From: an uncultured bacterium
GTDB taxonomy: Bacteria > Elusimicrobiota > Elusimicrobia > Elusimicrobiales > Elusimicrobiaceae
Assembly: GCA_949296525.1 (NCBI GenBank)
Contig: CASFOP010000002.1
Location: 1 to 64,000, forward strand
DNA: 64,000 nucleotides
Direction: 5' to 3'
Below the pieces are notes generated by a model. It was not told the DNA's origin, did no database searches, and worked only from the letters and a program-made list of their open reading frames with translations. Both the position numbers and the translations under genes were made by a program. Shown piece after piece: positions 33,813-43,066 of this stretch. Position 1 is the first letter of the stretch; each line of letters begins with the position of its first letter.

Positions 33813-35006
33813 TTACAGCGGAGGAAGGGGGCCTACCCCCGTGCCGTCCCAGGCTGTCCACGGATTTTTTACACCCTGCTTGGCCACTTCGTCAAAGCCC
33901 CATTTGTCTTTAAACGAAAGTACTTTTTTATACTGGGCCACGGCTTTTTCACGCTCGCCCAACGCGTCATACACCTGCCCCAGGCGGTATTCGTTCCACA
34001 CACCCCAGCGGCTGGGTTCCTGCTTGGCCAGTGCGGCCTTCCCCTCTTCAAAAGCCTCGCGGGCCTGCTCCCATTTTCCTTGAGCCATATACGAGGTGCC
34101 GATAGCGGTATAAGCGCGGGAAATATAAATATCTTTATAAAACGGATCCGTCCCTATCAGGGCCAAAAATTCCCGCCCGCCTTTTTGTACGGAATCATAG
34201 TCCCCCGTTTCAAACAGGCAGATGAGCTCCACATAATGCATCAGCGGATTATCGGGGTATTTGGCGCGCAGCTGGCGGATGTATTCCAGGGATTTTTGGG
34301 GATTATAATATTTGCCGCCGCGCGTGTTTTGCACTTCAATCAAAATCAGTTTGGAACTGTCGGAAGTAAACATGGCCTTTTCGCGCGAAAGATTGAGTTG
34401 TTCCACGCCCAAATCCGGATCGCCTTTGATCGCCACAATGGCCGCCAAAATTTTAATGACGCTGGGTAAGGTGCCCGCAAAATAATTATAAATGCCCAGT
34501 CCGAAATACGCGTCGTAATACGTCGGATCCAGCTCCAGGGATTTTTCCAGCCGGTTAATAGCTTTGCGTCCCGAAAAATATGCCGTCACCCAGCTGCGGT
34601 TGCGCATGGCGAACATGGCGCGCAGGCCGTACAGGGCACCAATGCCCATATAGGCGTTGGGGTCGTCCGGGTATTTTTTCATCCAGCGTTTGATGCCGTC
34701 TATGGAATCGTCCAGCGTTTTTTCAAACACCTTGCGCTGCTTGTCGTCGCTGGTTTCAAACTCGTATTCATAGCGGCTCCAGGCGATCATCGCGTTTCCA
34801 AAATGAGCAAACGGATGATCGGGGTACAGGGCAAACACTTTTTCAATGTTTTCCTGTGCCAGCTCAAAATCCAGGCTGTACACGCCGTTAATGCCCACGG
34901 TGGCATATTCCATCACATCGGGAGAAAGTTTGATTTCCGCGCGCGCGGGCACCGTCCCCGCCGCGGTAAACAGCATTGCGGTTAGCAAAGCGAAAAGTTT
35001 TTTCAT
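33813..35006 (-). CDS. Secreted TPR protein of unknown function
   Basis: 397 residues with a signal peptide (about 1-23, ending VPARA/E). TPR-like helical repeats occur in the N-terminal third (LAQENIEKVFALYPDHPFAHFGNAMIAW) and again at the C-terminus (QAREAFEEGKAALAKQEPSRWGVWNEYRLGQVYDALGEREKAVAQYKKVL). A segment at about 165-185 (AYFGLGIYNYFAGTLPSVIKIL) is more hydrophobic. It resembles the broad family of TPR lipoprotein-like proteins but no name can be given. One-base overlap with serS. Confidence 0.75.
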   Translation of the reverse strand: MKKLFALLTAMLFTAAGTVPARAEIKLSPDVMEYATVGINGVYSLDFELAQENIEKVFALYPDHPFAHFGNAMIAWSRYEYEFETSDDKQRKVFEKTLDDSIDGIKRWMKKYPDDPNAYMGIGALYGLRAMFAMRNRSWVTAYFSGRKAINRLEKSLELDPTYYDAYFGLGIYNYFAGTLPSVIKILAAIVAIKGDPDLGVEQLNLSREKAMFTSDSSKLILIEVQNTRGGKYYNPQKSLEYIRQLRAKYPDNPLMHYVELICLFETGDYDSVQKGGREFLALIGTDPFYKDIYISRAYTAIGTSYMAQGKWEQAREAFEEGKAALAKQEPSRWGVWNEYRLGQVYDALGEREKAVAQYKKVLSFKDKWGFDEVAKQGVKNPWTAWDGTGVGPLPPL

Positions 35007-36295
35007 TATTTTTTGGCCTCTATTTTATCTTTGCCGAAGTACGGACGCAAAGCCGGCGGGATAATGACAGAGCCGTCTGCCTGCTGGAAGTTTTCCAATA
35101 TGGCGGCAAAGGTGCGGCCCACAGCCAGCCCACTGCCGTTCAACGTATGCACATATTCCAGCTTGCCCTGCGCGTTTTTGTAACGCAGGCCCATGCGGCG
35201 CGCCTGGAAGTCTAAGCAGTTGGAGCAGGAAGAAATCTCGCGGAAGCGGTTTTCGCTGGGCATCCAAACCTCTATATCATAGGTTTTGGCAGATGAAAAA
35301 CCGATATCGCCCGAGCACAGCTCCACCACATGGTACGGCAGGCCCAGCTCTTTGAGCACTTCCTGCGCGTCGGAGACCATAATTTCCAGCATTTGGTAAG
35401 AGTTTTCCGGCTTGGAAATCATAACCAGCTCTACCTTGTTAAACTGGTGGTTGCGGATCAGCCCGCGCGTGTCCTTGCCATACGTGCCGGACTCTTTGCG
35501 GAAGCACGGCGTATAAGCAGTCAGTTTAATGGGCAGTTCGGCCTCGGCAATGACGCGGCCGCGGTTTAAGTTGGTCAGCGGGATTTCCGCCGTGGAAATC
35601 AAAAATTGTTTCGGTTCGCCTGCCAGCTCATACATATCCTCGCGGAATTTGGGAAGCTGGCCGGTACCGTATAAAATTTCTTCATTGACGATAACGGGCG
35701 GCAAAATTTCGGTGTAGCCTTTACGCGCGTGCATATCCAGCATAAACGCGATAATGGCGCGTTCCAGCCGTGCGCCGTCGCCTTTATACAAAGCAAAACG
35801 GCTGCCGGACAGCGTAGCCGCGGCGGCGAAATCCAAAATGCCCAGCTTTTCCCCCACCGCCTGGTGGTCCAGCGGTTTAAAATCAAATTTGGGCAAGGGA
35901 ATGGTGCACGGCAGATATTCCGGATTGTCCGCATCCGAAGTGCCCACGGGGATATGCTCGTTGGGCAGATTGGGAATGCTTAATAGCAAATCGTCTATCT
36001 GCTTTTTCATCGGGTCCAGTTCGGCTTCTTTTTGCGCCATGTCTTCTTTGAGGCGGGAAACTTCCGCCATGGTTTCTTTGGCGGCCTCGTCGCCTTTTTC
36101 TTTTTTAATCTGCCCGATTTGTTTGGAAAGGCTGTTGCGTTTGGCACGCAGCTCTTCCACGGCAGCCAGCACCTTTTTGTAATTGTCGTAAAGAGAAAGC
36201 ACTTCGTCTATTTGCGCGGCCAGCTCCGGCTTGCGCAAAGACAGGCGGCGTTTGACCTCGTCGGGATTAGCAATAATCAATTTTATGTCCAGCAT
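35006..36295 (-). CDS. serS: Seryl-tRNA synthetase
   Basis: Class II synthetase for tRNA-Ser, also the first step to selenocysteinyl-tRNA where that exists. 429 residues: N-terminal antiparallel coiled coil (about 30-100), then motif 2 FRKESGTYGKDTRGLIRNHQFNKVE (about 263-287) and motif 3 with NGSGLAVGRTFAAILEN near the C-terminus. Start ATG 36295. The upstream gene ends 5 bases before it. Confidence 0.97.
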   Translation of the reverse strand: MLDIKLIIANPDEVKRRLSLRKPELAAQIDEVLSLYDNYKKVLAAVEELRAKRNSLSKQIGQIKKEKGDEAAKETMAEVSRLKEDMAQKEAELDPMKKQIDDLLLSIPNLPNEHIPVGTSDADNPEYLPCTIPLPKFDFKPLDHQAVGEKLGILDFAAAATLSGSRFALYKGDGARLERAIIAFMLDMHARKGYTEILPPVIVNEEILYGTGQLPKFREDMYELAGEPKQFLISTAEIPLTNLNRGRVIAEAELPIKLTAYTPCFRKESGTYGKDTRGLIRNHQFNKVELVMISKPENSYQMLEIMVSDAQEVLKELGLPYHVVELCSGDIGFSSAKTYDIEVWMPSENRFREISSCSNCLDFQARRMGLRYKNAQGKLEYVHTLNGSGLAVGRTFAAILENFQQADGSVIIPPALRPYFGKDKIEAKK

Positions 36296-36300
36296 GGGGG

Positions 36301-36576
36301 TTACCTCGTTTGTTCTTGTAAATTTTGCGTTTCGTCTTCTTCGGGCACCATATATGGACGCGGGAATAAATGACGGTAAGGCTTAATGGTTTGCACAGTA
36401 TATTGTACGGCGTACATACCCAGCAGCCGCGTACTGACCGGCGCCACCGCACTTTGACTAAGCACCAGCACGGCCAAAAGCACCAGCAGCGCTGCTGTTA
36501 ACGTTTTGACAATAAAAAAGAATCCGCCCAGCGCCAGGGAGGAAAGAGTTTTTTGCTGCTCAGTGACGGGACGCAT
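36301..36576 (-). CDS. Small hypothetical membrane protein
   Basis: 91 residues with one long hydrophobic stretch (about 14-45, LALGGFFFIVKTLTAALLVLLAVLVL), which may span the membrane once. The C-terminal third is polar and rich in Pro, Glu and Gln. No family recognised. It is tightly packed (1 and 5 base gaps) between the CsgG-like gene and serS, which supports it as a real gene. Confidence 0.6.
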   Translation of the reverse strand: MRPVTEQQKTLSSLALGGFFFIVKTLTAALLVLLAVLVLSQSAVAPVSTRLLGMYAVQYTVQTIKPYRHLFPRPYMVPEEDETQNLQEQTR

Positions 36577-36577
36577 A

Positions 36578-37255
36578 TTATTTTTCCTGCAGTTTGGCCA
36601 GCTCTTTGGTAAAACTTTTCACCAGGCTGCGTGCAATATAGTCCGCCGCGTCCAGCGCGCTGGAACTGTCTTCGGACAAAGAGCCTATCCACACGATTTC
36701 AGCCGTTTCCACATCCACCAGCTTGGCAATAATGCCTACTTGGGCATTAATCGTATACTGCTGCGGGGAAACGTCGGTGCTGTGGCTGTAGCGTGTGCCC
36801 ACGTTTTGCGTATAAGCAGCATAAGAACCGTCCGGCAGCTGCATCACGTTTTGGGCATAGACAGGACGGGATTCGGTGCGGCGGGTGGTTACCATAGCCA
36901 CGCCGGTACGGGTGGGAGTATAAGAAGTCACTTCCCCGATTAACAGCACATCCACACCTAGAATTTCGCCTATTTTGCGTGTCGTCTCCGGAGACAAATA
37001 CCCCGACACCGAAATATTGTGTTCCTTTAACACCTGATCCAGCTGGGCGCGTTCCACCACTTTAAACCCGGATTCTATTAAATATTTGGCAAACAAATTT
37101 TCCACGCCGTTTAAATCGCTGTACGCGCTGGTAAAGCCCATAATGCCGATGCGGTCCATTTGGTTGAAATCATAGCTTTGGCTGATGACGGTTTTGGGCG
37201 TACAGCCCGCTCCCCAAAAAACCAGACACAGCAAAAAAAGCAAAACTTTTTTCAT
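36578..37255 (-). CDS. CsgG-like lipoprotein
   Basis: 225 residues. Lipobox WGAGC at about 15-19 within MKKVLLFLLCLVFWGAGC, so the mature protein is lipidated. The mature domain has the CsgG/LpoB-type pattern: RIGIMGF, VERAQLDQVLKEHNISVSGYL, and ILGVDVLLIGEVTSY. CsgG forms the curli secretion pore; other members are periplasmic accessory lipoproteins, and no curli genes lie near. ATG 37255 sits 6 bases after TATAAT (37262-37267), a leaderless layout; ATG 37279 (8 codons longer) is the alternative. Confidence 0.72.
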   Translation of the reverse strand: MKKVLLFLLCLVFWGAGCTPKTVISQSYDFNQMDRIGIMGFTSAYSDLNGVENLFAKYLIESGFKVVERAQLDQVLKEHNISVSGYLSPETTRKIGEILGVDVLLIGEVTSYTPTRTGVAMVTTRRTESRPVYAQNVMQLPDGSYAAYTQNVGTRYSHSTDVSPQQYTINAQVGIIAKLVDVETAEIVWIGSLSEDSSSALDAADYIARSLVKSFTKELAKLQEK

Positions 37256-37313
37256 AGTATCATTATATAATTTTTCCATAATGCCTGCCCCCTTATCAAA
37301 CACGGTGAAATGG

Positions 37314-37319
37314 TATAAT
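37314..37319 (+). promoter_or_regulatory. Extended -10 of kdsC, leaderless arrangement
   Basis: TGG-TATAAT ends 6 bases before ATG 37326 with no Shine-Dalgarno. The CsgG-like gene on the other strand has TATAAT at 37262-37267, also 6 bases from its ATG. Confidence 0.55.
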
Positions 37320-37325
37320 TATTTC

Positions 37326-37922
37326 ATGAATCCGGATTTTATTGAAAAAGCCAAAAATCTCAAACTGTTGCTGACCGACATTGACGGCGTGATGACCGAC
37401 AGCAAGCTTGCTTGGTACACCGACGGGGAAGGCCGCCATATAGAAGTGAAACATTTTGAATCCCTGGACGGGATGGGTATGATTTTCCTGCGCGCGTGCG
37501 GAGTACATACGGGCATCGTGTCGCGCGGGTCCGCACCCGTTCTGCAAAACTGGGCGCGGCTGTTGGGTATGGATATCCTTTACTTCGGCTGCCTGAACAA
37601 AGCTGCCGCGCTGCACGACGCCTGCGCCCGGTTTGGCTGCACGCCGCAGGAAGCCGCCTTTATCGGAGACGACATTATAGACCTGGGAATTTTAAAAGCC
37701 GCCGGCCTGCCGCTGGCGGTGGACAACGCTGTGGCGGAAGTGAAAAAAATCGCTTTGTATGTTTCCCCAAAACACGGCGGCTGCGGCGCGGTGCGCGATA
37801 TCTGCGAACAAATTTTAAAGGCCCGCGGCCAGTGGGACCGCATTGTAAAAGCCGTGGAAGAGGGAACCTTTGCGGATATGCGGCCTCCGTTAACCGTTGT
37901 CAAACCCGCTTTGAAAAAATAA
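37326..37922 (+). CDS. kdsC: KdsC-like HAD phosphatase (Kdo 8-phosphate phosphatase)
   Basis: 198 residues, C0-type HAD without a cap domain. Motif I LLTDIDGVMTDSKL (about 14-27) gives the nucleophile Asp and general acid Asp; VSRG (67-70) is motif II region and GDDIIDLGIL (about 115-124) motif IV. It would dephosphorylate Kdo-8-phosphate for lipopolysaccharide, implying an outer membrane. Related phosphatases act on sugar-N-acyl substrates (NeuA- or 8-kdn types), so substrate is inferred. No other kds genes are in the window. Confidence 0.85.
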   Translation: MNPDFIEKAKNLKLLLTDIDGVMTDSKLAWYTDGEGRHIEVKHFESLDGMGMIFLRACGVHTGIVSRGSAPVLQNWARLLGMDILYFGCLNKAAALHDACARFGCTPQEAAFIGDDIIDLGILKAAGLPLAVDNAVAEVKKIALYVSPKHGGCGAVRDICEQILKARGQWDRIVKAVEEGTFADMRPPLTVVKPALKK

Positions 37923-37965
37923 AATATAAAAGAAGCCGTTTACCTTAAAACAAAGAAGGAGTCTT

Positions 37966-38610
37966 ATGAAAAAACTGTTTATTTTGGCCGTTTTGCTCTG
38001 CACTCCGGCACTGATAGCGGCACAACAATATACCTGCTGCTCATATGAAGAAACCCCGAAATACGGGCTGTATACCAATTTGTCCCGCGTGGAATTTTAC
38101 GGCGGCGTTTCCCTGCCGGAAGAGGATTGGGCACAACAAATCGGCGATACCGGTTTTACGGCAGGCCTGGCTTTTGTGCGCAATATTCTGCCCTGGCTGA
38201 CGCTGGGCTTGGACGGCAACTACGCCGGTTTTTCCACGGGGGATGATTTCCTGTCCGCCACGGGAGAAAGCGCCAACTTCCGCTCCGGCGTAGCTACGGC
38301 CCTGGTGGCTGGACGTGTCTATCTGTTCCCCAAATCCATGACCCGCATTTACGGCACGGCCGGCATCGGCGGCGGCTATATGTACGCCAAAGAAAAATTT
38401 GACGGGGGCTCTTCCTCCGAAACCTATGACAGCACCGACATTGCCTGGATGCTGGGCGCGGGCCTGGAATTTGACATTGACGAAACCGTCGTGTTCGGCG
38501 CCGAAGGCCGCTATAACTGGGTCGGTCTGCGCAGCGACTTGAAAGACCGCGTCGGCCACGATAACTTCGGCTACTGGACGATGATGTTAAAACTGGGCGT
38601 GAAGTTTTAA
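37966..38610 (+). CDS. Outer-membrane beta-barrel protein
   Basis: 214 residues with a signal peptide (about 1-19, KKLFILAVLLCTPALIAA). The mature part shows amphipathic strands separated by short turns, high Gly/Tyr/Phe, and a C-terminal Phe (KLGVKF). It resembles the 8-stranded OmpA-like/OmpW-like transmembrane barrel class, function unknown. AAGGAG precedes ATG. A Cys-Cys pair directly after the signal peptide (about 24-25) is unusual. Confidence 0.75.
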   Translation: MKKLFILAVLLCTPALIAAQQYTCCSYEETPKYGLYTNLSRVEFYGGVSLPEEDWAQQIGDTGFTAGLAFVRNILPWLTLGLDGNYAGFSTGDDFLSATGESANFRSGVATALVAGRVYLFPKSMTRIYGTAGIGGGYMYAKEKFDGGSSSETYDSTDIAWMLGAGLEFDIDETVVFGAEGRYNWVGLRSDLKDRVGHDNFGYWTMMLKLGVKF

Positions 38611-38628
38611 GCGACTTCCGTTTTACCG

Positions 38629-38660
38629 CCCGCCGCCTGGAAACAAGCGGCGGGTTTTTT
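38629..38660 (+). terminator. Terminator after the beta-barrel gene
   Basis: CCCGCCGC/GCGGCGGG stem, 10-base loop, six T. Confidence 0.9.
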
Positions 38661-38697
38661 AATCTTATTTCCGGTGGCGTAAAAATCTTTTTTCGGG

Positions 38698-38703
38698 TAC
38701 AAT
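38698..38703 (+). promoter_or_regulatory. -10 of the DUF1646-like gene, leaderless arrangement
   Basis: TACAAT ends 7 bases before ATG 38711 and no Shine-Dalgarno is present. Confidence 0.5.
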
Positions 38704-38710
38704 AACAAAT

Positions 38711-39760
38711 ATGAATACCGCACTTTCTTTATGGCAAACCGCCTGTCTTTCCGGCGTCGTGCTGGCGGCGCTGTTCGTTCCTTTTTTGTTTAAAAAGGCC
38801 GAAGAGGAACTGGAAATTTTCCTCTTTGTCTGCGGCATCGCCGCGGTGAGCATATCGGGGCTGTGGAGCGGGCATTTGCTGCTGGAAGCGGTCAAAGAAC
38901 CCGTCCTAATTTCCGCCGCGGTGCTGGTGCTGGGATTTTTATTTAAGCGTTTCGGCGGCGGGTTAAATGCTTTTGTTCACCGCGCCGAAAAAAGCGTGGG
39001 GCCGCGCTGGTTTTTATTTTTCTTCGTCTTGGCCCTGGGGCTGTGTTCCAGCCTGATTACGGCTATTATCGCCGCGTTGCTGGCGGCGGAAGTCATTAAA
39101 GGCCTGCCTTTGGACGAACGGCAAAAAGTACGCCTGACCGTTTACGTCTGTTTTGCCGTCGGGCTGGGCGCGGTGCTGACGCCGGTGGGGGAGCCGCTGT
39201 CCACCATCGTGGTGGCGCGCCTGCGCGGGGAACCGTATCATGCGGGATTTTTCTTTTTGTTGCAGTTGCTGGGTTGGTGGATTATTCCGGGCGTTATTCT
39301 GTTTGCCGCCCTGGCCGCGCGGCTGGGCAATTGCCCGCTGACGGACGGGCAGCGTTCCGTTTCGCCGGACACCAATGCCGCCGTGCTTTCCCGCGCGGGA
39401 AAAGTATATTTGTTTGTGGCAGCTCTTATTCTGCTGGGAGAAGGTCTTAAACCGCTGGCGGAGCGCACCATCGGTCATCTGTCTCGCGCGGTGCTGTACT
39501 GGATAAACACCCTCTCTGCCGTGTTGGACAATGCCACGCTGGCCAGCATTGAAATACAGCCTTCCCTGCCGCCGGACACGCTGGTATTTTTGCTGGTGTC
39601 TTTGGTGCTGGCGGGCGGCTTGTTAATCCCGGGCAACATTCCCAACATTATTTGCGCCTCCAAGCTGGGCATCAAAAGCCGCGACTGGGCGCGCGCGGCC
39701 CTGCCTGTGGGGATTATCTGCATGGCGGTATATTTTGCCGTTTTGATGTGGGTGCTTTAA
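38711..39760 (+). CDS. DUF1646-like multi-pass transporter
   Basis: 349 residues with about ten predicted transmembrane helices. Two re-entrant-like conserved elements stand out: VLTPVGEPLSTIVVARL (about 156-172) and LIPGNIPNIICASKLGIKSRDWA near the C-terminus, a pattern found in the DUF1646 family and reminiscent of NhaD/ArsB-type ion transporters, where helices with GN-P-N motifs bind cations. Substrate is unknown; a cation is inferred. Likely single transcription unit, with mgtC 42 bases after it having its own promoter. Confidence 0.65.
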   Translation: MNTALSLWQTACLSGVVLAALFVPFLFKKAEEELEIFLFVCGIAAVSISGLWSGHLLLEAVKEPVLISAAVLVLGFLFKRFGGGLNAFVHRAEKSVGPRWFLFFFVLALGLCSSLITAIIAALLAAEVIKGLPLDERQKVRLTVYVCFAVGLGAVLTPVGEPLSTIVVARLRGEPYHAGFFFLLQLLGWWIIPGVILFAALAARLGNCPLTDGQRSVSPDTNAAVLSRAGKVYLFVAALILLGEGLKPLAERTIGHLSRAVLYWINTLSAVLDNATLASIEIQPSLPPDTLVFLLVSLVLAGGLLIPGNIPNIICASKLGIKSRDWARAALPVGIICMAVYFAVLMWVL

Positions 39761-39790
39761 ACGCACGGGGCGGGCCAGGCCCCGTTTTGC

Positions 39791-39796
39791 TATAAT
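39791..39796 (+). promoter_or_regulatory. Extended -10 of the MgtC-family gene, leaderless arrangement
   Basis: TGC-TATAAT ends 6 bases before ATG 39803 with no Shine-Dalgarno. Confidence 0.55.
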
Positions 39797-39802
39797 ACAA
39801 AC

Positions 39803-40432
39803 ATGGAAGATTTTATCGTTAAAGTGGTTTTAGCGTTGGTGTTAGGCGGCATTATGGGCCTGGAACGCGAATATAACGACAAGCCCGCCGGCTACGCCAC
39901 CAATTCCATTATTTGTTTGGGCGCGGCTCTGTTTACCATGTTGTCTTTATACATGGCGGAAATGGGCGGCGACCCGGGGCGCATTGCGGCGCAAATCGTA
40001 TCCGGCGTGGGTTTTTTGGGCGCGGGCGCGATTTTGCGCGAAGGAAATAAAATTTCCGGTCTGACCACCGCCGCGGCTGTGTGGCTGGTGGCAGCCATCG
40101 GCATGGCGGTTGGATTTGGCCAGTATATTTTGGCTTCCTCCGCCTGTGCGGCGGCCATACTTATGCAACTGGGCGTGCGGCGCACGCTGGGCCTGCTGGA
40201 ACGCCTGCGCCGTTACGATACCATTTATTTAACCTGCGCGCCGAAATGGAGCGTAGTGGATCAGATTTGTGCAGAAATAGAAAAGAGAAACGTGCAAATT
40301 CTCAAAAAAGAAGTCACCAAGCACGATAACCGTTTCGTCGTCGCGCTGGTGGCCACGTTTACCGGACGGGAATTCCAAAACATCACCAAAGACGTGCTGG
40401 AAATGCCCGACGTATACAGCCTGTACAAATAA
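39803..40432 (+). CDS. MgtC/SapB family membrane protein
   Basis: 209 residues. The MgtC domain covers about 1-125 with [30 protein letters not shown] and the [37 protein letters not shown] block, both family signatures, in four to five helices. A C-terminal soluble ACT-like tail (about 140-209) follows. MgtC proteins act in low-Mg survival and modulate the F-type ATPase or potassium transport in pathogens; the role here is not known. Twenty bases before the aminotransferase gene. Confidence 0.9.
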   Translation: MEDFIVKVVLALVLGGIMGLEREYNDKPAGYATNSIICLGAALFTMLSLYMAEMGGDPGRIAAQIVSGVGFLGAGAILREGNKISGLTTAAAVWLVAAIGMAVGFGQYILASSACAAAILMQLGVRRTLGLLERLRRYDTIYLTCAPKWSVVDQICAEIEKRNVQILKKEVTKHDNRFVVALVATFTGREFQNITKDVLEMPDVYSLYK

Positions 40433-40452
40433 AAGGAGTCTGTAAAATAGTT

Positions 40453-41577
40453 ATGTCTCAAACCCCCATACCGCTGTTTAATCTGCAAAAACAACACGAT
40501 TCTTTAAAAAATGAAATTAATGCTGCCGCGCTGGACGCGCTGAACTCCATGCGCTGGCTGCTCGGCCCGCAAACGGAAGCCTTTGAAAAAGAATTTGCCG
40601 AAGCCATCGGCGTGAAACACTGCATTACCTGCTCATCGGGCGCCAGCGCCATTCAAATTGCGCTGGGCGCGGCCGGCATCGGCGAAGGGGACGAAGTAAT
40701 TACCACCCCGTTTACGTTTATCGCTACGACGTCCTCTGTTTCCCTGACCGGAGCAAAATTTGTTTTTGCCGATATTGACCCGCGTACCTATAACATTGAC
40801 CCGAAAGATATTGAACGCAAAATCACCAAAAAAACAAAAGCCATTCTGCCCGTGCATTTGTACGGTTTTCCGGCGGATATGGACGCGATTATGAATTTGG
40901 CGCGGGAACATGACCTGCGCGTCATAGAAGACTGTGCCCAGGCACATTTGGCCACCGCCGACGGCGTGAAAGTGGGCGGTATCGGCGATGCGGGCGCGTT
41001 TAGTTTTTATCCCAGCAAAAACCTCGGCGCATGCGGGGACGCCGGCGCCATAACCACCAATGACGACGACATCGCCGACCGCTGCCGCAGCCTGCGCCAC
41101 AGCGGCCGCGCCAAAGACAAGGCATATGAATATGATTTGGAAGGCTCCACCCTGCGCATGGACGAAATCCAGGCCGCCATTCTGCGCGTAAAATTGCGCC
41201 ACCTGGCCGACTGGACCGACGCGCGCCAGAAAGTGGCCGCCTTGTACGAAGAAGGACTGCAGGGCCTGCCGGTGGTCACGCCGCCCCTGCCGCCTGCCGG
41301 CTATTCCCAGTCTTATTATGTATATACGATCCGCGCCGAACGCCGCGACGAGCTGCAGCAGTATTTAAAAGAGCACGGCATCGGATCGGCGGTGTACTAT
41401 CCTGTGCCGCTGTATAAACAGCCGGCCTACAAACACCTGAACTTAAACCCGCAGGACTATCCCAACGCCGAAAAAGCGGCGCAGGAAGTTTTGTCTATTC
41501 CGATGTTTCCGGAACTGACCCAGGAACAGGTAACCCGGGTCTGCGACACGATACGCGATTTTTACGAAAACCACTGA
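40453..41577 (+). CDS. DegT/DnrJ/EryC1/StrS-family sugar aminotransferase
   Basis: 374 residues, PLP aspartate-aminotransferase fold. PLP Lys lies in [18 protein letters not shown] (about 176-193), the ring-stacking and phosphate-binding segments in [31 protein letters not shown], and EDCAQAHLA contains the Asp that contacts pyridine nitrogen. Such enzymes transaminate nucleotide-linked keto-sugars for surface glycans or, rarely, antibiotics; the substrate cannot be told. AGGAG is 14 bases before ATG 40453, a long spacing. Followed by two terminators. Confidence 0.9.
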   Translation: MSQTPIPLFNLQKQHDSLKNEINAAALDALNSMRWLLGPQTEAFEKEFAEAIGVKHCITCSSGASAIQIALGAAGIGEGDEVITTPFTFIATTSSVSLTGAKFVFADIDPRTYNIDPKDIERKITKKTKAILPVHLYGFPADMDAIMNLAREHDLRVIEDCAQAHLATADGVKVGGIGDAGAFSFYPSKNLGACGDAGAITTNDDDIADRCRSLRHSGRAKDKAYEYDLEGSTLRMDEIQAAILRVKLRHLADWTDARQKVAALYEEGLQGLPVVTPPLPPAGYSQSYYVYTIRAERRDELQQYLKEHGIGSAVYYPVPLYKQPAYKHLNLNPQDYPNAEKAAQEVLSIPMFPELTQEQVTRVCDTIRDFYENH

Positions 41578-41603
41578 TTTGTTTTTGAAAAATCCAAAAC
41601 GAA

Positions 41604-41633
41604 AAACCCCGGGTTTATGCCCGGGGTTTATTT
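41604..41633 (+). terminator. Terminator after the aminotransferase gene
   Basis: AAACCCCGGG/CCCGGGGTTT around a six-base loop, tail ATTT. Confidence 0.85.
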
Positions 41634-41646
41634 GTGAGCCGTAGTT

Positions 41647-41678
41647 AAAAACCCCCGCTTCGTGTGCGAGGTTTTTTA
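41647..41678 (+). terminator. Second hairpin terminator
   Basis: AACCCCCGC and GCGAGGTT pair imperfectly around TTCGTGT, followed by a run of six T. Confidence 0.6.
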
Positions 41679-42120
41679 CGCAGCTTTTGAACCTATTAAA
41701 AGCACCGCTGCGACCGTACCAAGTTAGTTTAACTAACTTTAAGAAAATGAAGGTCCCCAAAAAAAATAAGAGATGTTGCCGTCCCCAAAAGGTCAGTAGT
41801 AAACGGGCTGAAAGGCAAAAAGTCAGATAAAAAAGGTTTTTTAAACTAAAAATGTGTGTTTTCTCCGACGGAGAAAATCGTTTTTGCGCAAAAACGGCTT
41901 TTATTTAGTTTTTTATAAAACGGACAAGCAAACGGATAAAAATTTTAATAAACCCGCTAAAAACGGCCTTTTTGCGCAAAATCGCACTTTTTAAGGCATT
42001 TAACGGCTTAAAAAGGACAAATAAAGCTGTTTTCACATGAAAACCATTTCTTTTTACCGCGTGTCCGTAAAAAAAGAGGTCACAAATCTTATCCGGTCCC
42101 GTCCGCGTTTTTCTCAACAT
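41679..42120. other. Long non-coding AT-rich intergenic stretch with palindromes
   Basis: No gene with start signals was found. It holds a 19-base palindrome (41721-41739, arms AAGTTAGTT/AACTAACTT), a direct repeat GTCCCCAAAA (41753-41762 and 41782-41791), a hairpin TTTTCTCC/GGAGAAAA (41859-41877) directly beside the palindrome CGTTTTTGCGCAAAAACG (41879-41896), and a degenerate parS (42029-42044). It lies next to parB, so a partition-related or structured-RNA role is possible. Confidence 0.5.
42029..42044. promoter_or_regulatory. Degenerate parS-like site
   Basis: GTTTTCACATGAAAAC differs by one central base (CACATG for CACGTG) from the parS palindrome at 45194-45209. Confidence 0.4.
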
Positions 42121-42123
42121 ACA

Positions 42124-42154
42124 AAAAAGGTCCGGCACGAAACCGGACCTTTTT
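42124..42154. terminator. Bidirectional terminator after parB
   Basis: AAAAAGGTCCGG/CCGGACCTTTTT, seven-base loop, T run on either strand. Ends parAB on the minus strand. Confidence 0.88.
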
Positions 42155-42167
42155 GAATTTGTTTCTT

Positions 42168-43064
42168 TTATAACAGTTTGGTTTTTAAGCGGCTGGCCAA
42201 ATTATCCAGTTCTTCCAAAGAGTTATATTGAATCATCAGCACCCCTTTGGACATTTTTTTACCGTAGCGCACTTCCACTTTAGTGCCCAAAGCGGCCTGC
42301 AGCTCGTTTTCAAAAGAGGAAACCTCCGGCGGTTTGGGCCCTTTTTTGGCTCCGGCAGGCTGCAGCAGCGCCCGCGCCGCGTCTTCAGCCTGGCGCACGG
42401 ACATCTTGGTCTTTTTCATGCGCTGGAACAGCGTTTCTTTTTTGGCGGGGTCGGAAAGCATTAACAAGGCTTTGCCGTGTCCTTCCGTAATCGTACTGTC
42501 CTGCAAAGCGTCCTGCATATGCTGCGGCAGCTCCAGCAGGCGCAGGGAATTGGACACCGCCCCTTTGGATTTGCCGCAATATTGCGCCAAATCGGTTTGG
42601 GAAATGCCAAACTTATTCATTAAATTACGGTAGCCCAGCGCGGTTTCTATGGGGTTTAAATCTTCGCGCTGAATATTTTCAATCAGGGCCAGGGCGCACA
42701 TTTGCTGGTCGGACAGTGCCTTATGCACCAAAGCGTCAATCTCCGTCAGGCCCGCCAGCTGGCTGGCGCGGAAGCGCCGCTCCCCGACGACAATTTCATA
42801 TTTATCCATTCCCGCGTCGTAAACCACCACTATCGGCTGGGTCAGGCCATGCTCCTGAATAGACTGGGCCAGCTCCTGCAGTTTCGCCTCGTCAAATACG
42901 CGGCGCGGCTGGAAACGGTTGGGAATAATTTTATTTAAAGCGATTTTCTGTACGGACGCTCCGCCGCTGTTTTGGCTGTTCTGGGCCGCAGCCGGATTAT
43001 TTAATACTTCCTGGGTTTGTTTGAGCAAGGCGTCCAGCCCTTTGCCTAATGCCTGTCTGGCCAT
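42168..43064 (-). CDS. parB: Chromosome partition protein ParB
   Basis: 298 residues. Binds parS and spreads as a CTP-dependent clamp. N-terminal ARQALGKGLDALL (ParA-interacting tail), the CTP-binding GERRFRASQLAG motif (about 94-105) and ENIQREDLNPIE, then the helix-turn-helix ISQTDLAQYCGKSKGAVSNSLRLL for parS, and a C-terminal dimerisation domain. Two bases downstream of parA. Four good parS palindromes lie within 2.2 kb, which supports the chromosomal role. Confidence 0.97.
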   Translation of the reverse strand: MARQALGKGLDALLKQTQEVLNNPAAAQNSQNSGGASVQKIALNKIIPNRFQPRRVFDEAKLQELAQSIQEHGLTQPIVVVYDAGMDKYEIVVGERRFRASQLAGLTEIDALVHKALSDQQMCALALIENIQREDLNPIETALGYRNLMNKFGISQTDLAQYCGKSKGAVSNSLRLLELPQHMQDALQDSTITEGHGKALLMLSDPAKKETLFQRMKKTKMSVRQAEDAARALLQPAGAKKGPKPPEVSSFENELQAALGTKVEVRYGKKMSKGVLMIQYNSLEELDNLASRLKTKLL

Positions 43065-43066
43065 AT

